Origin: Granulicella sp. UBA5172
GTDB lineage: Bacteria > Acidobacteriota > Terriglobia > Terriglobales > Acidobacteriaceae
Assembly: GCA_002413385.1 (NCBI GenBank)
Contig: DHWW01000038.1
Coordinates: 6,657-14,951 of the forward strand
Direction of reading: 5' to 3'
Length of the DNA stretch: 8,295 bases
Part shown: piece after piece, positions 1-6,544 of the stretch
Numbering within the stretch: position 1 is the first letter of the stretch
Layout: each line of letters begins with the position of its first letter
Position numbers and translations under genes: made by a program
The notes under the pieces: model-generated
The model's input: the letters and a program-made list of their open reading frames with translations, nothing else
What the model was told of the DNA's origin: nothing
Database searches by the model: none

Positions 1-609
1 AAGCAGATCCATGAGGATGTGGTCGCGCTGAAAGAGTCGGATGCGTATCCGGCGCTGCCAGAGGACGGTTATGGCTGGGAGAAACTCTTCTCCGAGCGCA
101 TGTGCCGACACTTCGAAGAGGACTTTGGGCTGGTATGCCGCGTGGCGCGCTACCACAACGTCTACGGCCCTCATGGGACGTGGGACGGCGGTCGTGAGAA
201 GGCCCCTGCAGCCATGTGCCGCAAAGTGATTCTAGCCAAAAAATCTGGTGTGCATGAGATTGATATCTGGGGTGACGGGAAGCAGACTCGCAGCTTTATG
301 TACATCGATGACTGCGTGAAAGGGACCCAGCTGATTACAGAGAGCGAGATCGATGAGCCGATCAATCTTGGATCGAGTGAGTTGGTGACGATCAATCAGC
401 TCGTCGATATTGTTGAGGATATTGCTGGAATCAAGTTGAAACGTACGTACAATCTCAGTGCTCCGAAGGGGGTCAACGGTCGCAACAGCGACAATACGCT
501 GATTCTCGAAAAGCTTGGGTGGGAGCCTTCGATTCGGCTACGGGATGGGCTGGAACGGACCTATCGCTGGATTGAACAGGAAATCGCAACCGGCACCAAG
601 GGGAAGTAG
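1..609 (+). CDS. GDP-mannose 3,5-epimerase-like protein, 5'-truncated by the window
   Basis: This is the C-terminal 202 residues of an extended short-chain dehydrogenase/reductase; the frame is open from base 1 and ends at TAG 607-609. It resembles plant GDP-mannose 3,5-epimerase almost throughout. That enzyme uses tightly bound NAD to convert GDP-D-mannose to GDP-L-galactose (and GDP-L-gulose) in the cytoplasm. The YxxxK pair is visible (Y24 and K28 of the fragment, in YGWEK). A lysine in GGREKAPAA lies 43 residues after that Tyr, the same spacing as Tyr174 to Lys217, the second catalytic acid/base, in the Arabidopsis enzyme. Also present are HNVYGPHGTW, WGDGKQTRSF and a GRNSDN motif near the end, all typical of this subfamily. 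The Rossmann glycine motif and the catalytic Cys would lie upstream of the window. Only 3 bases separate its stop from the next gene, a glycosyltransferase, so the two are probably co-translated. A related GDP- or UDP-sugar epimerase is possible, but the motif match makes this subfamily the best reading. Confidence 0.9.
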   Translation, partial: KQIHEDVVALKESDAYPALPEDGYGWEKLFSERMCRHFEEDFGLVCRVARYHNVYGPHGTWDGGREKAPAAMCRKVILAKKSGVHEIDIWGDGKQTRSFMYIDDCVKGTQLITESEIDEPINLGSSELVTINQLVDIVEDIAGIKLKRTYNLSAPKGVNGRNSDNTLILEKLGWEPSIRLRDGLERTYRWIEQEIATGTKGK

Positions 610-612
610 TCG

Positions 613-1371
613 ATGCCGCCGTGTGAGGGCGATCAGCGAACGATTCTGGGCATACGGTTTTTTCTGGGAACGGCGATTCAGGCTGTCGAGAAGGTGCGCC
701 AGGGTGGGCTGCTGGTTGTGCCGGCCGCTCCCGCACTGAAGGACCTGGGTACCAATGCATCCTATCGAGAGGCTTTGCTCAATGCAGACCTTGCGATTGC
801 AGATTCGGCCTTCATGGTGATGGTATGGAATCGGCTACAAGGTGATTCCATTCGGCGCCTGTCAGGCCTTGAGTATCTGCGCGAACTTCTGAAGCAACCG
901 GACGTGCAGCAGCCGGGCAACTGCCTCTGGATTATGGCCGGTCCAGCCAGCGCTGAGCGTAACCTGGCGTGGCTTGCGAAACAGGGAATTACGGTGCCAG
1001 ACGATTGTGTCTATATGGCTCCGATGTACGGTGAGCGGACGATTGATGATGCCCCGCTGGTAGCGATGATCGATCGAATCCGGCCACAGCATGTGCTTTT
1101 GACGGTGGGTGGTGGAACCCAGGAGCGGCTTGGACTTTACCTGAAGCGCAACTTGAGCTATCTGCCTGCAATCCACTGCATCGGTGCGGCAATCGCCTTT
1201 CTGAGTGGCGATCAGGTGCGAATCCCCGCGTGGGCAGACCGACTTTATCTGGGATGGTTGTACCGCTCGGTCTCGGAGCCAAGGCGCTATGTGCCACGCT
1301 ATTGGGCGGCGCGGAAGCTGTTGTATCTGCTGATTCGCTATCGTGATCGTTTACCGGTTGGCCACGCATAG
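613..1371 (+). CDS. WecG/TagA/CpsF-family (GT26) glycosyltransferase
   Basis: A 252-residue protein, normal length for the family, with ATG at 613 and an AAGGGGA ribosome-binding stretch at 598-604. GT26 enzymes (WecG, TagA/TarA, CpsF) move an N-acetylmannosamine or related sugar from a UDP donor onto a polyprenol-linked acceptor at the inner face of the cytoplasmic membrane. Visible family marks are the AD region with Asp64 (equivalent to the catalytic Asp of TagA), GGGTQE at residues 166-171, and the C-terminal signature RIPAWADR..LGWLYRSVSEPRR at about 203-225. A basic, aromatic tail at about 225-247 fits the membrane-associating appendage of TagA. There is no signal peptide. The usual DGxG after the catalytic Asp reads DSAF here, and the TxN segment before it is replaced by a PAAP stretch, so donor or acceptor may differ from the classical enzymes. 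Placement directly after a GDP-sugar epimerase argues for a role in exopolysaccharide or surface glycan assembly; the actual substrate cannot be read from sequence. Confidence 0.87.
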   Translation: MPPCEGDQRTILGIRFFLGTAIQAVEKVRQGGLLVVPAAPALKDLGTNASYREALLNADLAIADSAFMVMVWNRLQGDSIRRLSGLEYLRELLKQPDVQQPGNCLWIMAGPASAERNLAWLAKQGITVPDDCVYMAPMYGERTIDDAPLVAMIDRIRPQHVLLTVGGGTQERLGLYLKRNLSYLPAIHCIGAAIAFLSGDQVRIPAWADRLYLGWLYRSVSEPRRYVPRYWAARKLLYLLIRYRDRLPVGHA

Positions 1372-1414
1372 GCCAGGGCACATCTTCGCCAAGGATTTCG
1401 GGTTACTGAGGACT

Positions 1415-2185
1415 ATGAGATTTCGAATCATTCCGTGTGCGTTTTTCCTGATCAGCCAGTTGGCCTGGTCGGCTCCTGTCCCTCGCTCGAGTGCGCCGCC
1501 TTCGGTGGCAGAGCAGTATTTGTTTGCGGCAGCGAATGCGGAGCGAACGCAGCGGGGCCTGCGCGCCTTGCGCTGGGATGACACGTTGTATCGTGCGGCG
1601 GTTGAGCATGGACACGAGATGGCAGAGAGGGAAGCGATCTCGCATCAGTTTCCGGGAGAACCGGATTTGTCGGCGCGCGTTGAGCAATTGGGAGGGCGCT
1701 TCAGCCGTGTCGCCGAAAATGTAGCCGAGGCGCCGACTGCAGTGGATGTCCACGCAGCGTGGATGCACTCTCCTGGACACCGTGCGAATTTACTTGACCC
1801 CAATGTCGATTCGATCGGCATCGGTGTGATTAGCCGAGGAGGTGAGTTGTATGCCGTTGAGGACTTCGACCGCTCCGTGATGAAGCTGTCACTCGATCAG
1901 CAGGAGGCTGCCGTAGGAGAGTTGTTGCGCTCCGAGTCATCCGTTTCGCTGCTGCCGCGGTCAGGCGATGCGCGGCGTACCTGCGCGATGCAGACCGGCT
2001 ATGCCGGCGCTCGCATGCCGTGGTTCATCATGCGCTACACTACGGCCGATTTCACGAGGCTTCCCGATGCGCTAAGGGAGAAACTGGCGAGCGGAAAGTA
2101 TCACCACGCCGAGGTCGGAGCCTGTACTGCCTTGTCGACAAATCACTTCAGCGCCTACAGCATTGCCGTGATGCTGTATCCGTAG
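1415..2185 (+). CDS. Secreted CAP/SCP-domain (YkwD-like) protein
   Basis: A 256-residue protein. I chose ATG 1415 over the in-frame GTG at 1343 because it starts directly on a classic signal peptide (MRFR, then a hydrophobic run ending LAWSA, cleavage near residue 20) and avoids overlapping the previous gene. GAGGA at 1408-1412 lies upstream but is only 2 bases away, so initiation may be weak. Residues about 34-152 form a CAP (CRISP/antigen 5/PR-1) domain of the bacterial YkwD type: NAERTQRGL at the start, WDDTLYRAA, His77 in ISHQF, Glu101 in AENVAE and His122 in SPGHRANLL. These His and Glu residues are the expected cavity/metal-site positions. The last 100 residues match no family I recognise and hold two cysteines, Cys190 and Cys237, that could form a disulfide after export. 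Bacterial CAP proteins are extracytoplasmic; their biochemical role is mostly unknown, with wall, lipid or metal binding proposed. It sits 43 bases after the glycosyltransferase and may be in the same transcript. Confidence 0.88.
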   Translation: MRFRIIPCAFFLISQLAWSAPVPRSSAPPSVAEQYLFAAANAERTQRGLRALRWDDTLYRAAVEHGHEMAEREAISHQFPGEPDLSARVEQLGGRFSRVAENVAEAPTAVDVHAAWMHSPGHRANLLDPNVDSIGIGVISRGGELYAVEDFDRSVMKLSLDQQEAAVGELLRSESSVSLLPRSGDARRTCAMQTGYAGARMPWFIMRYTTADFTRLPDALREKLASGKYHHAEVGACTALSTNHFSAYSIAVMLYP

Positions 2186-2187
2186 TG

Positions 2188-2231
2188 TCCGCGAGGATGC
2201 GCCTCGCGGATGCAGAGGATCACGCCTCTTT
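2188..2231 (+). terminator. Tandem hairpins after the CAP gene, probable terminator
   Basis: Three bases after the CAP stop codon, TCCGCGAGG (2188-2196) pairs perfectly with CCTCGCGGA (2202-2210) around a 5-base loop. A second, weaker stem follows: AGAGG (2214-2218) with CCTCT (2225-2229), then TTT. The first hairpin is very stable but lacks a U-run; the second has only a short one. The pair most likely ends or protects the 3' end of the CAP transcript. It is not a textbook intrinsic terminator, so 3'-end stabilisation or Rho-assisted termination remain possible. Confidence 0.6.
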
Positions 2232-2258
2232 GACCAGCCCTCTGGCATTTGCTATAAA
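2230..2258 (+). promoter_or_regulatory. Sigma-70-type promoter of the tRNA-Asn gene
   Basis: TTGACC (2230-2235) matches the -35 consensus in five of six bases. TATAAA (2253-2258) matches the -10 consensus in five of six, and the spacer is exactly 17 bases. The predicted start near 2265 leaves a leader of about 35 bases before the mature tRNA, to be removed by RNase P. The first bases of the -35 box are the short T-run that ends the preceding hairpin pair, so termination and initiation signals are packed together. Confidence 0.8.
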
Positions 2259-2300
2259 GGATGAGGAGCAGCCGTCCGGTTGCCAGCGTATCCCACGCGA

Positions 2301-2375
<75 letters not shown>

Positions 2376-2406
2376 ATAAACACCATAAGAACCTATAAGT
2401 TATAGA

Positions 2407-2435
2407 GGCCACCGAGAGGTGGCCTTCTTCGTTTT
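2407..2435 (+). terminator. Intrinsic terminator of tRNA-Asn
   Basis: GGCCACC (2407-2413) pairs perfectly with GGTGGCC (2418-2424) around a GAGA loop, followed by the T-rich tract TTCTTCGTTTT. It lies 31 bases after the CCA end. On the opposite strand the same hairpin is followed only by TCTATAACTT, so it may also slow transcription coming from the convergent minus-strand gene that ends at 2491, but less convincingly. Confidence 0.85.
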
Positions 2436-2490
2436 GCTCAGGGGGCTGTTTGGGTGGCTGTTGGGATTGTTCAACGGAGCCAACTTCATT

Positions 2491-5400
2491 TCATCTTGAG
2501 AAGGTGTGGTTATGGCCCCATATCGCCGTCCAAAGCACCAGCAATTGCGTGGCCGGCTGGTCAAGGCCAGTGACATGATTGCGATTCTGGTTGTAGCTCC
2601 CCTGCGCTGAAAGGGTGCTGAACTTCATCGCGCCGGGGAGTATCCAGGAGATTCTGCCGCCGTATTGTCCCGTAAGTGTATCGCTGGTAAATGTGCCGCT
2701 GGACAGAATCGTCTGGCCCTGCGCCAGCGTGACCAGGGGAGAGACCTGCATCGAAGGCTTCTTCCAGACAAGCGTGGGTTGGAGGTTGACGGTAACGTTG
2801 CGGGTCGTACCTATCGTCAATCTATTGGCGGCTACCCAATTCACACTTGCCTGCGCATTCAACTGGAAGAATCCGTGCGTCACCAGGTTGGTGCCGACAT
2901 TGAGCGAAGAAGTGATGTTGCTGCTTAGAGGAAACAGCGTGTTGCGGTTCCAGTCACGTATACCGCCAACGGATAAGGTTGTGGTGCCTACTTGCCTGCT
3001 GAGATTGATATTTCCAGAGATGTCGCGCATATCCTGCGCCCCGGTCACACTGGGAAGCATCCCCACCAGCGCGGCCGGGACTGTGCCGGTTGTGGTCAGC
3101 GACTGGCGCGCATCGAGGGCAAGATTCGTCTTCACCCCGAAGGGCTTGCTCCAGGACTCGTCAACGGTATTCAGGAGCAGTTCGTCGCTGGTAGTGGGGT
3201 GTACGTTGTTCGCGAGGAAGGTATATTTCAAACCAAAGGTTCCGGCTCCTGTAGTCTGGGTGATCGCCGAATCCACACCGCGCACATTGGGCTGGCTGTC
3301 CGGCGTCAGGCCTGGATTCGTAGGATTACCAAAATTTTCACTGACATCACGGTAAGAGACATTTACATCTGTTTTGCCAGGCTGACCTGAGACTCCTGAG
3401 CGCCATGCGCGGCCAAATGCCCTCTTGGAAGTTGAATTGCTGGTATCCGGATTGTCGTGGCTGATTGCGTACTCGGACGACCACAGCCATTTTTGAGTGA
3501 GATGAATGTTGAGCAGGGAGCCGTATACATCTCCAGCCGAATTGGGCACGGCGATGTCTTCTCCGCTGAGCCACATCAGCCGGAATTGCGCCCATTGAGG
3601 CAAGGGTGCCTGCCAACTGGCTCCTATGATCTGCTGTGGAATATTCACTCCGTAGCCGCCGCCGGGCGCTGCATCGTTCATATTCGTGAAGCCCCCGAAC
3701 GTACCCGCAGGCGTAGTGAACGTTAGCTCCACGCCTAGCCGTGCAGCAGCAGCGGTGACGAATTGCGCGTCGGTATACAGGACTGGCGACACGAGGCCGA
3801 AGCGCAGGTTTGCTCCCCAATGCCCCTGCTTATATCCAAGCTGAAGTACATAGTCATTCACTTTCCCCCGGCTCGTGCGCTGCACCTCTGGATTCAGAAT
3901 CGAGTTCAGCAGTCCGCTGCCGTTGACATCAACCTGCCACGGTCCCTGGTGATATGTCATGTGCTCTGCCACTGACAGGACGTTTGAGTCGGGAGGACTC
4001 GATCCCGAAGCCCACTGCGTGTTCATGCCAATCTGTCCGTCCTCGGATGGTCCTGTTCGATTTGCTGAAGCCTGCGCCACAGTATCCGGAGTGGTTATCG
4101 CATCCGGCGTGGGCATCACACCTGAAGCAGTGGAAGGCGCTTCTGCGTCCGTCCCCGGCTGGATCGCGGCCCCGGCAGGAACACTGGGTGAAGCTGGAGC
4201 GGCAGGAACAACAGTGAACTTCCATGTTGTGGTCTCGCTGCCCACGGTGAGACTTACAGTGTGATCTCCACTGGCAAGAGCCAGCGGCGGTGTGAAGGAG
4301 ACACTCGTTGCTGCCACCTGCGCCTGCGAAGTGATATCGACCTCATCGACCATCATGCTTATCTCGGCTGCATTAACTGGCTGCGGGAAGCTTGCTGAAA
4401 TCGTCGGCTGCAGTTGGTTTGTATTACTTTCGGGAACGGGCGTTTGACCCGCAATCCACGCGGCAAAATCAGTTGCAGCGGGCAAAGACTCCGGAATTCC
4501 AAGTGATGCCAGGAGTATTAGTTGAGCAGGGTGGCTCAACTCAGCGTGCGGTGCAGCCTGCGCAACAAAATTTTGCACTGGTCCCGGCATCATCACTCTG
4601 ACATCGGACCCTATCGCATCTACCTTCCAGAAGTACGCCACGCCCGGAATCAGTTGCCGGTCTATAGCTCGCAGATTAAGCTTCGGATCGGCCGTAAGAT
4701 ACCGGCGCAGGACATGCTTGCCTGCGAGGTCGCTGCTGATGGTTACGAAATAGAAGCCATTCTTCTCCGCAGGCATCCACTCCAGCAGGGTGTCGCCATC
4801 GGGAGTGAGCGCAGGAACCGCGCGTGTCGGGATCAAACTACCTTCCGGGACGTGATAGATGCTTCGCATCGGCAAAGCCTTGCGTGGCTCGCCGGATGTA
4901 TCGACCGCGCGCACCGTCCAGTAGAGTTCGCCCTCCGGAAGGCTCTTCCAGATTCCAGTTGGCATCTCCCAGTGATTGTCTACCACATCGAACCAGGTGT
5001 GGATCGTGCTGAAATACGGCTGGCTGGAGAATCCCACCTGATACTTCATTGCGCCAGGAACGGGAGCCCACAGTAGATGGGGCGGATCATCCGATGTAAA
5101 GGCAGCGCCGTACGCAGGTTGAATCAGTTGCTCGAGCTTCCAGTTGCCGGGATTCACCACCACTTCGATGGGCCGACTGGCCACCTGATTGGGCTGTGCC
5201 ATCCGCAACTGGAGTGTGTGGGCACCCAACCACGACGTCGGCAGCGATTGGCGAGTCTGTATCGTTGTACTTCTGCCACCCACGATCGAAGCCGAGAACT
5301 GCTCAATCACGTTCCCGTCCCAGACCCATTGGCCGATCACGGTACCCGTACCCGTTCCAGCGAGGATGGCTTCGGCGTTCAGCTCAGCGCCTTGCATCAC

Positions 5401-6213
5401 AACGGTTCCATCTCTTGGATGCATCAGTGCAATGTTTAAGACCGATAGCGGCGCTCCCAAAGAGTTGGAGGGTTGCACCTGGATTGGCTGAGAGCTTCCC
5501 GCAAGAGCTGAGCCGGCGGTGCTGGTCCCATCAAGATTCAACACATCTACGGCGCGCAGACCAACAGCCGCGGTGGGACTGACGCTGATGAGCGCAGTCA
5601 TAACACCCGGATTCACAACGGTAACGCCCAGGACTGTCACATCACTGGCGCGGGTGTGCCCATTCGAGTTGGCCAGTGCGGCCAGTGGTGGTGAGATGAC
5701 GACTGTTGCGCCGGGCCTAAAGTTCGTTCCCACCAGTGTAAGGCTGACGCGATCTGCCGCTTGCGCCATGAACTCCGGAGATGCGCTGATCAGAACCGGT
5801 GAAGATAGGCGGCTCACCGTGAGTGGCACCGGCTTAGACGTCAACCCGCCTCCTGCGCCAAAAGGATTGAAGACCACGACCTGCGACGTCCCTGGCGTGA
5901 CAATGTCGGATGCGAAGATGGTTGCCGTCAACTGCAGCGTGCTCTTATACACAGTGGGGCGGTTGCTACCATTGATCTGAACCACCGAATTTGTCAGGAA
6001 GCCGCTGCCGGTGACTGTCAGCGTGAAGTTTGGGCCGTCCGCCGATACGGTGGTTGGGCTAATGCCGGTAATCGCTGGGGCAACCTGAGCAGTTGCGGGC
6101 AGGCACATGCCCACAAGCATGACTATCAACGCGAGCGGAGACCTACTCAACAGGCGGCACAACCGGCGATGTGCGGAGCTACTTCGCGTTACATACATAG
6201 ACAGACCGAACAC
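2491..6213 (-). CDS. Large IPT/TIG and Ig/FnIII-like secreted protein with predicted C-terminal outer-membrane beta-barrel
   Basis: A 1240-residue protein from GTG 6213. An AAAGGAG site 6 bases upstream favours this start; the frame stays open to 6336, and ATG 6231 and ATG 6198 are alternatives with no well-placed site. Residues 1-43 are a long Arg-rich signal peptide ending in PATAQ. About 44-133 is an IPT/TIG domain (ITGISPTTVSADG, TVTGSGF), and about 139-248 a second, diverged one. About 258-355 looks Ig-like. About 360-455 and 465-552 resemble FnIII modules (LYWTVRAVD; YFWKVDAIG), and about 600-670 is another beta-sandwich-like stretch. A Pro/Ala/Thr/Ser linker spans about 671-730. The last 500 residues alternate polar and hydrophobic strands with tight turns and long loops, ending near WGHNHTFSR, which reads as an outer-membrane barrel. 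No cysteine remains after the signal peptide. The likely picture is a barrel-anchored surface or periplasmic beta-rich protein; ligand and function are unknown. The nearest gene upstream on this strand also encodes a secreted multidomain protein. Confidence 0.85.
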   Translation of the reverse strand: MFGLSMYVTRSSSAHRRLCRLLSRSPLALIVMLVGMCLPATAQVAPAITGISPTTVSADGPNFTLTVTGSGFLTNSVVQINGSNRPTVYKSTLQLTATIFASDIVTPGTSQVVVFNPFGAGGGLTSKPVPLTVSRLSSPVLISASPEFMAQAADRVSLTLVGTNFRPGATVVISPPLAALANSNGHTRASDVTVLGVTVVNPGVMTALISVSPTAAVGLRAVDVLNLDGTSTAGSALAGSSQPIQVQPSNSLGAPLSVLNIALMHPRDGTVVMQGAELNAEAILAGTGTGTVIGQWVWDGNVIEQFSASIVGGRSTTIQTRQSLPTSWLGAHTLQLRMAQPNQVASRPIEVVVNPGNWKLEQLIQPAYGAAFTSDDPPHLLWAPVPGAMKYQVGFSSQPYFSTIHTWFDVVDNHWEMPTGIWKSLPEGELYWTVRAVDTSGEPRKALPMRSIYHVPEGSLIPTRAVPALTPDGDTLLEWMPAEKNGFYFVTISSDLAGKHVLRRYLTADPKLNLRAIDRQLIPGVAYFWKVDAIGSDVRVMMPGPVQNFVAQAAPHAELSHPAQLILLASLGIPESLPAATDFAAWIAGQTPVPESNTNQLQPTISASFPQPVNAAEISMMVDEVDITSQAQVAATSVSFTPPLALASGDHTVSLTVGSETTTWKFTVVPAAPASPSVPAGAAIQPGTDAEAPSTASGVMPTPDAITTPDTVAQASANRTGPSEDGQIGMNTQWASGSSPPDSNVLSVAEHMTYHQGPWQVDVNGSGLLNSILNPEVQRTSRGKVNDYVLQLGYKQGHWGANLRFGLVSPVLYTDAQFVTAAAARLGVELTFTTPAGTFGGFTNMNDAAPGGGYGVNIPQQIIGASWQAPLPQWAQFRLMWLSGEDIAVPNSAGDVYGSLLNIHLTQKWLWSSEYAISHDNPDTSNSTSKRAFGRAWRSGVSGQPGKTDVNVSYRDVSENFGNPTNPGLTPDSQPNVRGVDSAITQTTGAGTFGLKYTFLANNVHPTTSDELLLNTVDESWSKPFGVKTNLALDARQSLTTTGTVPAALVGMLPSVTGAQDMRDISGNINLSRQVGTTTLSVGGIRDWNRNTLFPLSSNITSSLNVGTNLVTHGFFQLNAQASVNWVAANRLTIGTTRNVTVNLQPTLVWKKPSMQVSPLVTLAQGQTILSSGTFTSDTLTGQYGGRISWILPGAMKFSTLSAQGSYNQNRNHVTGLDQPATQLLVLWTAIWGHNHTFSR

Positions 6214-6219
6214 AACGTT

Positions 6220-6226
6220 CTCCTTT
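6220..6226 (-). promoter_or_regulatory. Strong Shine-Dalgarno that sets the GTG start of the IPT/TIG gene
   Basis: On the minus strand AAAGGAG reads from 6226 to 6220, leaving 6 bases to GTG at 6213. This is near-ideal spacing, whereas ATG 6198 would be 21 bases away and ATG 6231 lies upstream of the site. It therefore decides the start in favour of a GTG codon, which gives a signal peptide of about 43 residues. Confidence 0.75.
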
Positions 6227-6309
6227 GGCATCTGTGCAAATCGTGCCGCGGTGCAAAATGAAACTTCAATCAGCAGCCTGATATGAAGGATCCGGAAGTT
6301 CCATTTGCG

Positions 6310-6361
6310 CTTACGGTTTACTGGAGCAAGCCGCAATTTTCACTCCGCGTAAGTCCAGTAA
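6310..6361. repeat. Interleaved inverted repeats upstream of the IPT/TIG gene
   Basis: TTACTGGA (6318-6325) is perfectly complementary to TCCAGTAA (6354-6361), and CTTACG (6310-6315) to CGTAAG (6348-6353). The two pairs cross, in order A, B, A', B', and A' abuts B' with no gap. TCCAGT also recurs directly at 6362-6367. In RNA the stems should be hard to form together, so they may be alternatives; in DNA they may be paired protein-binding half-sites. Function is unknown. Confidence 0.5.
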
Positions 6362-6369
6362 TCCAGTTC

Positions 6370-6402
6370 TGACCTCTCAGGTTAACTGTTGCTGTGAGGT
6401 CA
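6370..6402. repeat. Imperfect palindrome / hairpin
   Basis: TGACCTC (6370-6376) pairs with GAGGTCA (6396-6402). After one T-T mismatch, CAG (6378-6380) pairs with CTG (6392-6394), around an 11-base loop that contains GTTAAC. There is no U-run on either side, so it is not a terminator. It lies about 160-190 bases upstream of the GTG start at 6213, a possible operator position. Confidence 0.45.
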
Positions 6403-6544
6403 TCGCCATCTTCGGAATTCTCATTACATGCCGATTTCGATCTTTGGGGCACCTTACTGCTTCGTCGTCATCACTCACGCACGGCTCCGGATGGACATTT
6501 GGCGAGGATACCCATGTCACCTCAACATTTCGACACGCAATGAA

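Larger units (their letters stand above)
6214..6544. other. 331-base intergenic region with inverted repeats, no gene
   Basis: This gap lies between the stop of the cupredoxin-tailed gene and the GTG of the IPT/TIG gene. I see no believable coding sequence, no clear -35/-10 pair and no U-tailed terminator for the upstream gene. It holds two sets of inverted repeats (6310-6361 and 6370-6402) and the Shine-Dalgarno of the downstream gene. Without a clear terminator the two genes could be co-transcribed, but the length of the gap and its repeats make an independent promoter or leader more likely. Confidence 0.6.

Noticed and set aside
989..1381. A 130-codon minus-strand open frame opposite the glycosyltransferase
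   Set aside because: Its composition is typical of an antisense shadow with no domain signal, whereas the plus-strand frame carries the full GT26 signature.
1343..1414. In-frame GTG extension of the CAP gene
   Set aside because: It would overlap the glycosyltransferase by 29 bases and place 24 non-signal residues before an intact signal peptide that begins at ATG 1415.
2615..3355. A 246-codon plus-strand open frame antisense to the IPT/TIG gene, with several others inside the same gene
   Set aside because: They match no recognisable family, lack good ribosome-binding sites, and mirror the low stop density opposite a GC-rich coding strand. The minus-strand frame has clear domains.
3347..3820. 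A 157-codon minus-strand open frame in another frame of the IPT/TIG gene
   Set aside because: It is Arg/Ser/Cys-rich out-of-frame translation fully inside a well-supported coding sequence, with no separate start signal.
6214..6336. 41-codon N-terminal extension of the IPT/TIG protein
   Set aside because: The open frame persists, but the AAAGGAG site 6 bases before GTG 6213 and the signal peptide position favour the shorter protein; this stretch better fits a leader region.
6370..6402. Hairpin as a terminator of the gene ending at 6545
   Set aside because: There is no T-run after the stem on either strand, and it lies more than 140 bases past the stop codon.
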